Source: Hahella sp. CCB-MM4
GTDB taxonomy: Bacteria > Pseudomonadota > Gammaproteobacteria > Pseudomonadales > Oleiphilaceae
DNA: 64,000 nt
Direction: 5' to 3'
Assembly (NCBI RefSeq): GCF_002260525.1
Contig: NZ_MRYI01000019.1
Location: 62,001 to 126,000, forward strand
The position numbers were made by a program, and so were the translations under genes. Below, piece after piece: positions 15,183 through 24,222 of this stretch; position 1 is the stretch's first letter, and each line of letters starts with the position of its first letter. The notes below the pieces were generated by a model. That model saw nothing but the letters and a program-made list of their open reading frames with translations, ran no database searches and was not told the origin of the DNA.

Positions 15183-15938
15183 TCAGGCTGATGCCATCTT
15201 GGAAAAGATCCAGTAGCCTGCCTCATCGCTGTCCATAGCCTGAATAGCCTTCATCTCATCGGGGCTCCACAATTCAGACACAATGTCTTCTGCCAGATTA
15301 CAGGTGCAGGAAACCAGGTGCACAGTCAGTGCCTGTGCCATGTGGTGACGCTGCTTGCCACGATTCCCACTGAGCCGCTTATAGACACTGCGCACGCCTT
15401 CTTCGGCGGTGGTTAACGCGCTGCCGAGCAGTGGTACAGTTTCTTCACCCTTCCGGCGCATTTTGCGTTTTTTCTGTTGGATGATGTAAGGCAAAACCAC
15501 ACTCAATATGTATTTGTGCTGTTGATTTTCACCATCACAGAATTTAACGCCCTGTTGAAGCTGTATTTTCTCCAGGTTTCTGATGTGCTCCAACGTTTTG
15601 CAGAATGATACACCGGCGGCAACAGAGCTTCCTAAAGCGACTGCTCCGGCAGTGGCGACAGCGCCAATACCTGTTGCCGATAATGCTACTGCACCCCCGG
15701 TTGCGGCCCCATAGGCCAGGGTGCTAAATCCGGTGTTGGTTGCAGTACTGAAAGCGGTGGAGCCGGCATTGATGAGGCCTTTGCCTACCATCTTGGCCAT
15801 TCCCCAGTCGCCATGAACGTGATCACAACGGTGAACGCTCTTAACGTGTCCCCAGTTGTGCATGTCTACACTAGATCTGTCGAACCATTCCCTGTCGACG
15901 TGGTTAAAGGCGTTGTAAATTTTGTCACCGAGTCCCAT
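15183..15938 (-). CDS. Protein of unknown function with glycine-zipper core
   Basis: 251 residues, not recognised. The first 50 residues are His/Asp/Trp-rich (VHRCDHVHGDWG). Residues 55-112 are almost only Gly, Ala, Ser, Thr and Val with GxxxG-type spacing, a pattern of glycine-zipper membrane-inserting segments. A strongly basic patch KKRKMRRK (about 153-160) and a mixed C-terminal domain with a Cys-Thr-Cys follow. There is no signal peptide. GGAGGT precedes the ATG, so translation is credible. Glycine zippers occur in pore-forming effectors, colicin-like toxins and lipid-binding proteins, so a contact-dependent effector is one possibility, without direct support from neighbours. Confidence 0.6.
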   Translation of the reverse strand: MGLGDKIYNAFNHVDREWFDRSSVDMHNWGHVKSVHRCDHVHGDWGMAKMVGKGLINAGSTAFSTATNTGFSTLAYGAATGGAVALSATGIGAVATAGAVALGSSVAAGVSFCKTLEHIRNLEKIQLQQGVKFCDGENQQHKYILSVVLPYIIQQKKRKMRRKGEETVPLLGSALTTAEEGVRSVYKRLSGNRGKQRHHMAQALTVHLVSCTCNLAEDIVSELWSPDEMKAIQAMDSDEAGYWIFSKMASA

Positions 15939-16431
15939 TAAATACCTCCGGGGCGTGAGACAGATTTATAGAATAGCCAGTGTCAGTGACACAACCGGTG
16001 AGTTGTTGTCGATAGACGTGAATGGATATAGTGTTCATGATGCCTAGCGCCAATTTCAGCGCAATCCCGTCATTGTAAATGATGTTTTGTTTTGTATTGC
16101 CTGTTTCAAACATAAAAGACTGTCAAATCTGAGCGGTCACCGCGACGGATAACCCTTTGTTCTGCAAGCCGGAGGAAGGAATATCGCGAGCGGGCCACAT
16201 TGCGAAAAAGACACTTAACTTGTTCATCCTCCTGACTTATTGTTGGCTACCAAATACGGCACCCAGAAATTCCAATAATTTAACGCCTGTCCTGATATCG
16301 ACACCAACAGCCTGCGTGGACGATGCTCCGCGTCTGAAACAAAACCGAACGCTTCCGGATTGAAATGATCAAGCATGACTGCCGGCCATATACAGGTCGG
16401 GGCATGCCTGATTGAACGTTAAGGAGTTAAC
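15939..16431. other. Divergent intergenic region of about 490 bp
   Basis: Region between the divergent glycine-zipper gene and the DUF481 gene. Two short open frames occur (15925-16113 minus, 16157-16363 plus) but neither has a ribosome binding site or recognisable protein character. The ribosome binding site TAAGGAG of the DUF481 gene is at 16421-16427. I see nothing else that can be named. Confidence 0.4.
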
Positions 16432-17166
16432 ATGCGGTTAGTTCATACGGCTGTGGCGGGTGTTTTGCTGGCCATGTCGTTCTGTGTTTGTGCGCAAACG
16501 GGAAACTGGGAAGGGGAAACGGAACTGGGAGTGTTGGTGACTTCCGGTAATACCAGGCAAACCAATGTCAAGGGGCATGTTGCCTTGAAGCATGATGATG
16601 CTCCCTGGAGAAACAGCGCAGATTTGCGGGTGATATACACCGAAGCGGAAGGTCGGACAACCGCGGAAAAATACCGCGGTGAATTGAAGACGGATTATAA
16701 ATATACCGACAAAAAATACTGGTTCATGCATGAAACCTACGCCAACGAACGATTTTCCGGATATGATTTTGAGGCCTCTGCCACCCTAGGGCTGGGGTAT
16801 CGGTTTTGGCAGAGTGGTAAGCGGTCGGGTCTGGATGTGTCGGCGGGTGGCGGATACCGGTTTGGCAAATTGGAGTCTGCACAGGTTAACGGAAGCCGGA
16901 ATGAGCATGAGGCCATTGTCAGGCTTGCGGGTATACTTGATTTTGAGCTTTCTGAATCTGCTGTTTTCCGCCAGAAGGTCAGCTCTGAAATGGGGTTGGA
17001 AAAAGAAGATGTGGTGACGGAGTCTGAGACTTCATTGCTGACGAACATTACTGATAGTTTGTCCATGAAGCTTTCATACTATGTGAAATACCGCTCAGAT
17101 CCACCGGCCGGATCTGAAACAACGAATACAGAAACCGCATTAACGGTATTATATGTTTTTTTGTAG
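16432..17166 (+). CDS. DUF481 outer-membrane beta-barrel protein
   Basis: 244 residues with a signal peptide (cleavage after CAQ, about residue 22). The mature protein alternates short amphipathic strands and starts with ELGVLVTSGNTRQTNVKG, the diagnostic opening of DUF481 (YdiY-type, sometimes called salt-induced outer-membrane protein), and ends in a C-terminal strand with terminal aromatic/hydrophobic residues (LYVFL) as expected for BAM-inserted barrels. Ribosome binding site TAAGGAG is 5 bp upstream. Function of the family is not known beyond membrane location. The MBL-fold gene follows about 75 bp downstream. Confidence 0.85.
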   Translation: MRLVHTAVAGVLLAMSFCVCAQTGNWEGETELGVLVTSGNTRQTNVKGHVALKHDDAPWRNSADLRVIYTEAEGRTTAEKYRGELKTDYKYTDKKYWFMHETYANERFSGYDFEASATLGLGYRFWQSGKRSGLDVSAGGGYRFGKLESAQVNGSRNEHEAIVRLAGILDFELSESAVFRQKVSSEMGLEKEDVVTESETSLLTNITDSLSMKLSYYVKYRSDPPAGSETTNTETALTVLYVFL

Positions 17167-17243
17167 AAAACCATGGAGGGCGGTTGGTGCGCTTGTACTG
17201 CCATTCGCCATAGGATTTGCTGTCAACGTAAGGGATGACATAC

Positions 17244-18014
17244 ATGCATCAACTAAAAATTGTCGGTAATGGGGAAGCCTTTTCGGCGACCAACTTTAAT
17301 ACCAGTTATCTGTTCAAATTGATAAAAGGTTCAATCCTCATCGATTGTGGATACCAGATTCCTGCACGGTTATGGTTAACCGGCGACCATCAGGAAATTG
17401 ACCTGATTCTTTTGACTCATTTTCACGCGGATCATGCCTTCGGTATTGTGCCTTTGATGGTCAGGTATCTGGAGGAGAAGAGAACGCGTCCTTTGCATAT
17501 CTGGGGGCCGGTGGGGGTCAGGAAGTATGTCATGGAGCTCCTTCAGATGGGGTATCCCAATGTGTCCAAGTATTTTCAATATCCCCTTGAATTTGCTGAG
17601 TTTCAGGAAGAAATTCAGGACCATCGGACATTTGGGGGGATCAGCATCAGGAGTGCTCCGGCGATTCATTCCATCACCAATCTCGTCTATCGGCTGGATT
17701 TTGATGCGGGCTCCTTCTCAGTATCCGGTGATGGAAAGCCCACGGAACTGGCAAGGGAGCTCATTGCAGGGGTGGAAATTCACTTCCAGGAAACCTATGA
17801 GATGGAAGATAGAATTCCCAGTCACTGTTCATTTGAGGAGGTGTTGCAGCTGGTCGAAGCCAACGTCTGTGCAGCGGTGGGGATTTCACATATCGCGCGC
17901 CATCAGATTGAAGCTATGACTAAGGAATACCGAAGGCTGGTGGAGAATGAACTGATTTCGGAAAGACGATTGTTCATGACCTATCCCGGTCAGGAATTTG
18001 AGTTTAATAGCTGA
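17244..18014 (+). CDS. MBL-fold metal-dependent hydrolase
   Basis: About 256 residues. The zinc-binding motif THFHADHAFG (about residues 58-67), a later His in APAIHSITN, the bridging Asp in VSGDGKP and a final His in ISHIARH are all present in the order seen in RNase Z-like MBL proteins. No exosite or tRNA-binding arm is visible, so it is a general MBL hydrolase rather than RNase Z. ATG 17244 is chosen because AAGGGA at 17229 is too close to the upstream ATG at 17235. Substrate unknown; no signal peptide. Confidence 0.8.
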   Translation: MHQLKIVGNGEAFSATNFNTSYLFKLIKGSILIDCGYQIPARLWLTGDHQEIDLILLTHFHADHAFGIVPLMVRYLEEKRTRPLHIWGPVGVRKYVMELLQMGYPNVSKYFQYPLEFAEFQEEIQDHRTFGGISIRSAPAIHSITNLVYRLDFDAGSFSVSGDGKPTELARELIAGVEIHFQETYEMEDRIPSHCSFEEVLQLVEANVCAAVGISHIARHQIEAMTKEYRRLVENELISERRLFMTYPGQEFEFNS

Positions 18015-18033
18015 CACCTGGGGCGACCATTCC

Positions 18034-18096
18034 CAGGTATCAGTGAAACCAGATCAGGTATGTGGAAACCGGTTTCTGGTATGTATGAAACGAGAC
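18034..18096. repeat. Three-copy 21-bp tandem repeat
   Basis: Three contiguous 21-bp copies (18034-18054, 18055-18075, 18076-18096), each beginning CAGGTAT or CTGGTAT and containing GAAAC. They fill the space between the MBL-fold stop and the stop codon of the convergent GFA gene, with the last base inside that gene's stop codon. Confidence 0.85.
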
Positions 18097-18503
18097 TAAA
18101 GATGTCGGGTTTCCGGTGGCGACAACCGCCAGGCGTCATTTCTTCCATCAAAGAATTGTACCGGTGCTTCAGCCAACTCTGAGGCATCGATATCGTCCAG
18201 ACAATTCAGGCTGACAGAATAGAATGCCCCGCCTACTTCCTTAATATGGCCGTGAACAAAAGTCTTAACACCGCACGTACGACAAAACTGGTGATGGGTG
18301 AGGCGGCGGCTGAACTGGTAGTCTGAAAGGGCGTCTTCGCCCGCCAGTAGTTTGAAATCTTCTGGTTTAACCAGGATTCCCCAAAAGCGGCTTTTGGTGC
18401 AAATGGTACAGTTGCATTTACCCGTGCCTTCATTGAGATCCATCGCTACTTCGAATCTGACCCGGCCACAATGGCAGCTTCCATGGTAAGTCTTTTTCAT
18501 CAT
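18096..18503 (-). CDS. GFA family zinc protein
   Basis: 135 residues with all zinc-ligand cysteines of the glutathione-dependent formaldehyde-activating (GFA, PF04828) fold: C10 and C12 in GSCHCGRVRFEV, C30, C32 and C35 in KCNCTICTKSRF, and C74 and C77 in FCRTCGVKTF. The founding member Gfa binds glutathione-formaldehyde adducts, but most family members have unknown substrates, so only the fold is certain. It is alone and convergent with the MBL gene. GGGGATTAAGG precedes the ATG. Confidence 0.87.
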   Translation of the reverse strand: MMKKTYHGSCHCGRVRFEVAMDLNEGTGKCNCTICTKSRFWGILVKPEDFKLLAGEDALSDYQFSRRLTHHQFCRTCGVKTFVHGHIKEVGGAFYSVSLNCLDDIDASELAEAPVQFFDGRNDAWRLSPPETRHL

Positions 18504-18598
18504 CCTTAATCCCCTGACATGCAGATAAAGCAGATTTTAGGAGAGGGCTGCTGACACCCTGGTGTCAGTAACTGTCCTGGTCTTTTCCAAGGCAGAGT

Positions 18599-19276
18599 TC
18601 AGTCACTTACATGAGTCCAGGCGTTTGCACCGAGCCAGATCAGGCTGAGTTTTTTGACCACAGCCAGAGAAAACTCCTGGCGAACATTCGGGGACTGATC
18701 AGTCAGGTCCAGAAGATCAATGGTGGCATCAGCGACGGTAGTGACGATTAACTGGCAGACAGTGTCCAGGTCCTGGCTGGATATTCCCGGCAACAGTGTG
18801 GTCTGGCGGACGTCTGAGGCCAGCTCATGGGCAAAGAACCTCAGCTCGTTACGTATGGCATTGCGCAAGGCCGGTGTGCCGGCGGTACGGCATTGGCACA
18901 TGAACGTGAAGTGATTGCGGTGCTGCAAGACGAAATCAATGTAGACATCAACCGACTGCCGCATCAATTCCTTGGGAGGCAGGTCAGGCTGCCGTGCTGC
19001 TCTCATCAGTTTCCTTAACAACATGCCCAATTCGTCGGCCAGGTTGAGCCCCAGTTCCTCCATATCGCTGAAGTGTCGGTAAAACGATGTGGGAACAACG
19101 CCGGCAGTCTTGGCAACCTCTCTCAAACTAATGCTGGTAAGGCTTTCTCCTTTACCCAGGAGATCCAAAGCCGCTTCCATTAACGACTTCCTCGTTTGTA
19201 GCTTTTTCTCATTGCGGCTCATGCTGCGGTCGGTTTTGGAGAGAGAAGCCTCAGGTTGTTGGTTTTTTGTGTTCAT
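18599..19276 (-). CDS. TetR-family regulator of fatty acid unsaturation, DesT/FabR-like
   Basis: 225 residues. The N-terminal helix-turn-helix includes ISLREVAKTAGVVPTSFYRHF (about 48-68), closely matching FabR and DesT, and the C-terminal ligand domain has the matching CQCRTAGTPALRNAIR segment. In Pseudomonas, DesT represses the desCB desaturase genes and senses the saturation of acyl-CoA. Here the same arrangement holds: a ferredoxin-reductase-like protein and a fatty acid desaturase are encoded divergently. An alternative start at the second Met (MSRNEKK) gives a normal N-terminus. Confidence 0.87.
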   Translation of the reverse strand: MNTKNQQPEASLSKTDRSMSRNEKKLQTRKSLMEAALDLLGKGESLTSISLREVAKTAGVVPTSFYRHFSDMEELGLNLADELGMLLRKLMRAARQPDLPPKELMRQSVDVYIDFVLQHRNHFTFMCQCRTAGTPALRNAIRNELRFFAHELASDVRQTTLLPGISSQDLDTVCQLIVTTVADATIDLLDLTDQSPNVRQEFSLAVVKKLSLIWLGANAWTHVSD

Positions 19277-19389
19277 GTGTTCACTTAAAAATATCGGCTC
19301 TGTGTAGATGGCTTAAATCAAATTCAGTCTTATATATAGGAAATATAGTCTATTTGGTCACATAAGCTATAAATCTGGTGAGAAAGTTC

Positions 19390-19446
19390 AGTGTACAAGT
19401 GTTGACTGAAAATTTTCTCTGGAGTACTTTGTGTACAGTTGTTCAC
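19390..19446. promoter_or_regulatory. Putative DesT/FabR operators
   Basis: Two imperfect palindromes lie between the regulator and the desaturase operon: AGTGTACAAGTGTTGACT (19390-19407) and GTGTACAGTTGTTCAC (19431-19446). Both contain GTGTACA, the half-site style reported for FabR/DesT operators. The second lies about 27 bp before the DesC-like ATG. Binding is inferred from the gene context and the half-sites. Confidence 0.6.
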
Positions 19447-19472
19447 TCAATCTAACCACGTCAGGCGAAAAA

Positions 19473-20642
19473 ATGAAAATTTATCCTTCTGCCTCATACC
19501 AGGAACCAGCGGGCATCAGCATGTTACCTGTGAGATTGCTGCGTCTTGTGACCGCCGTATTCAAGAACCTGGATGAACAATTCTGGCGACGCCGGGGGTT
19601 AATACAGGACTGGCTGGAGCTGGCCCTGTGCGGAATCGATCCATTGCTCAGTCGACAGCGAATGGCGGCTGAAGTGCTTCAGGTGCTAAATGAGACACCG
19701 GAGACTAAAACCCTGGTTTTGCGTCCGCCCTCACGCTGGAAGGGGTTTACTGAGGGGCAGTACCTTCCGGTGGAAGTGGATATTAACGGTGTTCGTATGC
19801 GTCGTTGTTATTCAATCTCTTCCACATCCCAACAGTTTCGCCGGGAAAGTCTGATCAGTATCACAGTTAAGCAAGTGGCTGGAGGTGTGGTATCCAATTT
19901 TCTCAACCACCAGGTTCGTGCCGGGGATATTCTTTATATCGGCGATGCGGAAGGGAAATTCACTCTGGACTCTTCATTGCCGGGAAGAAAACCGGTGTTT
20001 ATCGCAGCCGGCAGTGGCATTACACCGATGATGCCGATGCTGGAAGCGTTATATGCAGAACATCCCGAATTTGCCGCGACACTGATTTATTACGCCAGAA
20101 ACCGGCAGGAGCTGATATTTTCAGAGCGCTTAAAGAGGTTGGAGCAGCGTTATACACAGCTCTCTGTACATACACACTTTACTGAGGAAGAGGGGCGTGT
20201 AAATAAGACTCATCTGTTACGTGACTGTCCGGATATCGGCTCTTCCGAAGTATACCTGTGTGGCCCTGAGCAATTTATGGCGACAGTCAAAAGCGAACTT
20301 TGTGCATTGAGCGATGTTGCGCCGCAAATCCATCAGGAAAGCTTCGGATCTGCTCATTCCATGTCAGCCGAGTGCCAGGACATCGAAGCGAGTGTCAGTT
20401 TTGGCCTTTCCGGCAAAGTGGTTCAATCCGGGGGAGACAAGTCCCTTCTGGAGCTCGCGGAATTAGCTGGATTGCAACCTAAATTCGGATGTCGGGGCGG
20501 TGTATGTCACGAATGCACTTGTGTCAAAACCCATGGTCGGGTGATGAACCGGTTAACCGGCGAAGTCCTGCCGGATGAGCAGGAATATATTCAAGCTTGT
20601 ATAGCGATTCCCGTGGGGGAGGTCTCCATAGGCAACTGGTAG
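19473..20642 (+). CDS. Ferredoxin reductase-like electron donor of desaturase (DesC-like)
   Basis: About 389 residues. The order is a FAD-binding domain with RRCYSISS (about residue 110), an NAD(P)H-binding domain with GSGITPMMPML, and a C-terminal plant-type 2Fe-2S domain with Cys ligands in GCRGGVCHECTC and YIQACIAIP. It passes electrons from NAD(P)H through FAD to the iron-sulfur cluster and on to the di-iron desaturase encoded next. The ATG at 19473 is chosen; a GTG at 19431 would place the operator inside the gene. Gene order regulator/DesC/DesB mirrors Pseudomonas. Confidence 0.86.
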   Translation: MKIYPSASYQEPAGISMLPVRLLRLVTAVFKNLDEQFWRRRGLIQDWLELALCGIDPLLSRQRMAAEVLQVLNETPETKTLVLRPPSRWKGFTEGQYLPVEVDINGVRMRRCYSISSTSQQFRRESLISITVKQVAGGVVSNFLNHQVRAGDILYIGDAEGKFTLDSSLPGRKPVFIAAGSGITPMMPMLEALYAEHPEFAATLIYYARNRQELIFSERLKRLEQRYTQLSVHTHFTEEEGRVNKTHLLRDCPDIGSSEVYLCGPEQFMATVKSELCALSDVAPQIHQESFGSAHSMSAECQDIEASVSFGLSGKVVQSGGDKSLLELAELAGLQPKFGCRGGVCHECTCVKTHGRVMNRLTGEVLPDEQEYIQACIAIPVGEVSIGNW

Positions 20643-20779
20643 CCGAATCGCTGTGGTTGATCCTTCCAACGGGACAGCTTGTGAACAGACTCTAAGTAAC
20701 ATCATTAATTCGGCAGACAAGAACTGCGCAAGCCATTTCTTGTCTCATGCGTCCACTGATTTGATCTGGAGATTTACTT

Positions 20780-21877
20780 ATGGACATGGCATCAGGAAAA
20801 GCCCCCAGGATGACGACCGCAGAATTGGAGAGCCTGGGTGAAGCATTGGATCAACTCCGCCAGGAAATAAAAGACGACCTGGGCCAGAGAGATGCGGATT
20901 ACATCCGGGCGATTGTGCGCAAACAACAGATGGCAGAGATTGCCGGCCGGGCATTGCTGCAGTTCAGCTTCAATCCGGTTTCCTGGGTATTGGGTGTGGG
21001 GTTGTTATCGGTTGCCAAAATTCTGGAGAACATGGAGATTGGCCATAACATCATGCACGGCCAGTATGATTGGATGAATGACCCCAAGTTCTATTCTCAA
21101 ACCTATGAGTGGGACACTATCTGCGATGGTGACTCCTGGCGTCGGACCCATAACTTTGAGCATCACACCTATACCAATATTCTGGGTATGGATCGTGACT
21201 ATGGGTATGGCCTGTTACGCCTGACCGACAATATTCCCTGGAGGCCCGGACATCTGTTTCAGTTTATCAATTACGTCCTGCTGTCGGTGTTGTTTGACTG
21301 GGGGGTGGGGCTGCATGAACTGGAGGTGGAAAAAATCCGCTCGGGGAAAATACGCCTGCGTGACAAGTGGCCGTTTTTGAAAAGTTTTTTGAAAAAGGCC
21401 CGAAATCAGGTGGCGAAGGACTATGTGATTTTTCCTCTTCTGGCTGGCCCTTTGGTGATCAATGTAATGTTGGGGAACCTGTTGGCGAATCTGATACGAA
21501 ACCTGTGGGCGTCGACCATTATCTTCTGCGGTCATTTTACCGAAGGGGCGCAGACCTTCAGAAAACAGGATTGTGAGAATGAAACCCGTGGAATGTGGTA
21601 CTACCGCCAGTTATTGGGATCCAGCAATTTTACCGGTTCCAAATGGCTTCATATCATGAGCGGCCATCTGAGTTTTCAAATTGAGCATCATTTATTTCCG
21701 GATATTCCAGCCCATCGTTACCGGGAAATGTCTCCACGGGTCAGGCAGATTTGTGAAGCCCATGGGATTCCCTATAACACGGGGAGTTTCGGCCGTCAGT
21801 TGATGACCGTCTGGGCGAGAATCATCCGATATTCACTGCCGGAAACAGGATCTGCCGGGATTCCGCAAACCCGTTAG
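20780..21877 (+). CDS. Membrane fatty acid desaturase (DesB-like)
   Basis: 365 residues with the three histidine boxes of acyl-lipid or acyl-CoA desaturases: GHNIMHG (about residues 90-96), HNFEHH (about 124-129) and QIEHHLFP (about 303-310), which bind the di-iron centre. Hydrophobic hairpins precede and follow the first two boxes. The enzyme introduces a double bond in saturated acyl chains in the inner membrane, using the reductase encoded 137 bp upstream. Expected to be repressed by the divergent DesT-like protein. Confidence 0.88.
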   Translation: MDMASGKAPRMTTAELESLGEALDQLRQEIKDDLGQRDADYIRAIVRKQQMAEIAGRALLQFSFNPVSWVLGVGLLSVAKILENMEIGHNIMHGQYDWMNDPKFYSQTYEWDTICDGDSWRRTHNFEHHTYTNILGMDRDYGYGLLRLTDNIPWRPGHLFQFINYVLLSVLFDWGVGLHELEVEKIRSGKIRLRDKWPFLKSFLKKARNQVAKDYVIFPLLAGPLVINVMLGNLLANLIRNLWASTIIFCGHFTEGAQTFRKQDCENETRGMWYYRQLLGSSNFTGSKWLHIMSGHLSFQIEHHLFPDIPAHRYREMSPRVRQICEAHGIPYNTGSFGRQLMTVWARIIRYSLPETGSAGIPQTR

Positions 21878-21932
21878 CGGATATTGTTGTCAGGCTCGTG
21901 TACCGTATACCTGTATCTAGTGGAGCCTATCT

Positions 21933-22964
21933 ATGCAGAATCATGGCAATTCCCGCCCCAGCGCGCAGCAACTTCTGGAGCTCCATCTCAAACACGAGAT
22001 GGATGCCTTTGACACGGATCGGTTTATGGCGTGGGCGGATGAAGAAATAAGACGCCTCTATGTCTGGCTATCAGCGATTCCACTGAACCACCTCGTGGAT
22101 GCCGACCAGATTAAAAAGGAGATTGAGAAAAATGTGGTGGAACGGGACGTTCCCCCTGCGGTGGCTGAATGTGCCGGTGAGGCGTCCACCCGCCTGTTTA
22201 CCTCTGAAATGCATGGAAACACCAAGGTTCGTGAGATTTTTTCCACCAAGCTTTTTGAGGAATTTATCGATAAATTGCTGGAGCTTCAGGAACAGCGCCA
22301 TAACGGTCTGAACACCCTGATCGATCTGCCGATTTATAAGGAGTTGATTTCAAACGTCTTATATCAGGCTATTTTGCGCTATATCTATGAAACCAACTTC
22401 CTGAGCAAGAACGTTCCCGGGGTGTCCTCGATGGTCAAGATGGGGCGCAAAGTGGTCAACCGGACAGCACCCAAATTGGAAAATACAGTTGAAGAGAGCG
22501 TTAAATCCTATATTGCCTCCAACCTCGGTTTTTTACTGCGAAAGAGTAAAACGTTTCTGAATGAATCGATGACCGATGAGCAGCTGAAATCGTCGGCGAT
22601 GGACCTTTGGGATCTGGTTGAAGATAAGCGCCTGGGTGATATTCAGCAGGGGATGGATAGCCTGGATTTGTCAGAGTTTGTGGTTCTTGGATATGAATTC
22701 TGGCTGGCCTTCAGAAAGACGTCGTATTTCAGAGACAGTTATGAACTGGTTGTGGATTATGTTTTTGAAAAATATGGCGAGTCTGAACTTGGCTTGCTGT
22801 TTGAGGATTTCCAGATTACGCCGGAACGGATTCTGGAGGAAGTGGAAAGATTTGCTCCCCGGTTGTTAACGGTAATGAGGTCAAGTGGGCATTTGGAAGG
22901 CGTTATCCGGCGGCGCCTTGAAAGCTTTTATCATTCAGTTGAGATTGAGGCATTGCTCTCCTGA
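21933..22964 (+). CDS. Conserved hypothetical helical protein
   Basis: 343 residues, predicted almost all alpha-helical, acidic, with no signal peptide and no membrane helix. I do not recognise a domain. It starts 55 bp after the desaturase stop, so it may be part of that operon, although a link to lipid metabolism is only positional. The C-terminal half contains repeated aromatic/acidic patterns (EFWLAFRKTSYFRDSYELVVDYVFEKYG is not a known motif, quoted only by position about 252-279). Confidence 0.65.
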   Translation: MQNHGNSRPSAQQLLELHLKHEMDAFDTDRFMAWADEEIRRLYVWLSAIPLNHLVDADQIKKEIEKNVVERDVPPAVAECAGEASTRLFTSEMHGNTKVREIFSTKLFEEFIDKLLELQEQRHNGLNTLIDLPIYKELISNVLYQAILRYIYETNFLSKNVPGVSSMVKMGRKVVNRTAPKLENTVEESVKSYIASNLGFLLRKSKTFLNESMTDEQLKSSAMDLWDLVEDKRLGDIQQGMDSLDLSEFVVLGYEFWLAFRKTSYFRDSYELVVDYVFEKYGESELGLLFEDFQITPERILEEVERFAPRLLTVMRSSGHLEGVIRRRLESFYHSVEIEALLS

Positions 22965-23010
22965 GTCACGTGATTTCAGCGCTTTTTGCACACCTTACTG
23001 TGTATATCTA

Positions 23011-23034
23011 CCTGCTGCCTTTCGGGTCAGCAGG
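23011..23034 (+). terminator. Weak hairpin after hypothetical gene
   Basis: CCTGCTG (23011-23017) pairs with CAGCAGG (23028-23034), with a run of five T ten bases later. It may end the desaturase operon. Confidence 0.35.
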
Positions 23035-23223
23035 ATATCTGCATTTTTCATTCATCTTGAGATATGCGTCGTCACCAAACCAATACAATGAAGTTTAATC
23101 TCCGTAATCATTGACAGTGCTCCCATAAATACATCAATTTGAACCCATCATATTGCCAACACCTAAGCCTTAACAGGCTTTATGCGAGAGTCTTAAATTC
23201 ATCAAGACAATGGCAGGATTAGC

Positions 23224-24222
23224 ATGACAAGGGGAACCTTCAAGAAACCAGGGCAGCTGCTAAAAAGTGACGGCATGGAACGTCGGGTCGGCATTGAAGT
23301 TGAAATGTCCGGAATTGAATTGCTGACCATTGCCGAAAAAGTGGTGGAGCAGTTTGGAGGGACAATTGCCAAACGCTCGCCCTACGAATATGACGTGGAA
23401 GGTACTGCTTTCGGCAAATTCAAGGTGGAGCTCGATTTCGGGTATTTGACCAAGTATGGACGGGAGCGTCTGTCTCCGGGAATGGATAAAGCCGGTGAAC
23501 TGGAGTTAATCGCATCAGACGCCTTGGGAGCCTTGGCCAAGAATATTGTTCCCTGTGAGCTGGTGGCGCCGCCTATAGAGATCAGCTACCTGCAGGAGCT
23601 GGATGGGGTGATTGAGCGACTGCGTAGTGCCGGTGCCCAAGGGACTCGCGAAAGTGCATTGTTTGCTTTTGGTGTCCATTTGAACCCTGAGCTACCGGAC
23701 CTTCATTGCCAGACAATACTGCATTATCTCAGAGCATTTCTGTGTCTGGCCGATTGGCTGGTATACAAAGAGGAAGTGGTTCTGAGCCGTAAGCTATCCC
23801 CGTTTATCCGCGCATTTTCCAACGAATATATTGAGATGGTGCTGGATGAAGCTTACAACCCGAAATTGACCGAACTGATTGATGATTACCTGGAATTCAA
23901 CCCGACCCGGAATCGGGTAATGGATATGTTGCCGTTGTTTGCCTATCTTGACGAAGAGAGAGTGGTGAATATGGTTGGCAATCAGAAACTGCGCAAACGT
24001 CCCACGCTTCATTACCGGCTGCCCAATTCGGATATCGATAATCCCCACTGGGGAATCTGGAAATGCTGGAATGACTGGTGGCAGGTGGAAGAGTTAGCCA
24101 ATGATCCAGCCAGATTACGCCAGGTATGTGAAGGATATTTCTATAATCATAAGCTGTTGTCCAAAGAGATCATGACGCCCTGGAAGGAAAAAGTTAAAAC
24201 ATGGCTGATCGTCCCGACATAG
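23224..24222 (+). CDS. Amidoligase family protein
   Basis: 332 residues. The opening RRVGIEVEMSG (about 20-30) and the later VELDFGY and LVAPPIEISYL segments fit the amidoligase_2 family (PF12224), a branch of the carboxylate-amine ligase/glutamine synthetase-like fold that forms amide bonds using ATP. A partner glutamine-amidotransferase-like hydrolase overlaps its 3' end by 22 bp, the arrangement described for this family in many bacteria and thought to make or remodel gamma-glutamyl or peptide-tag amides. Substrates are unknown. No ribosome binding site as strong as those nearby, AGCATGAC context. Confidence 0.8.
   Translation: MTRGTFKKPGQLLKSDGMERRVGIEVEMSGIELLTIAEKVVEQFGGTIAKRSPYEYDVEGTAFGKFKVELDFGYLTKYGRERLSPGMDKAGELELIASDALGALAKNIVPCELVAPPIEISYLQELDGVIERLRSAGAQGTRESALFAFGVHLNPELPDLHCQTILHYLRAFLCLADWLVYKEEVVLSRKLSPFIRAFSNEYIEMVLDEAYNPKLTELIDDYLEFNPTRNRVMDMLPLFAYLDEERVVNMVGNQKLRKRPTLHYRLPNSDIDNPHWGIWKCWNDWWQVEELANDPARLRQVCEGYFYNHKLLSKEIMTPWKEKVKTWLIVPT

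Noticed and set aside
15925-16113. Minus-strand open frame of 62 codons
   Set aside because: Overlaps the next gene's start and lacks a ribosome binding site; the true upstream ribosome site belongs to the 251-residue gene.
16157-16363. Plus-strand open frame of 68 codons before the DUF481 gene
   Set aside because: No ribosome binding site and no conserved features; probably leader sequence.
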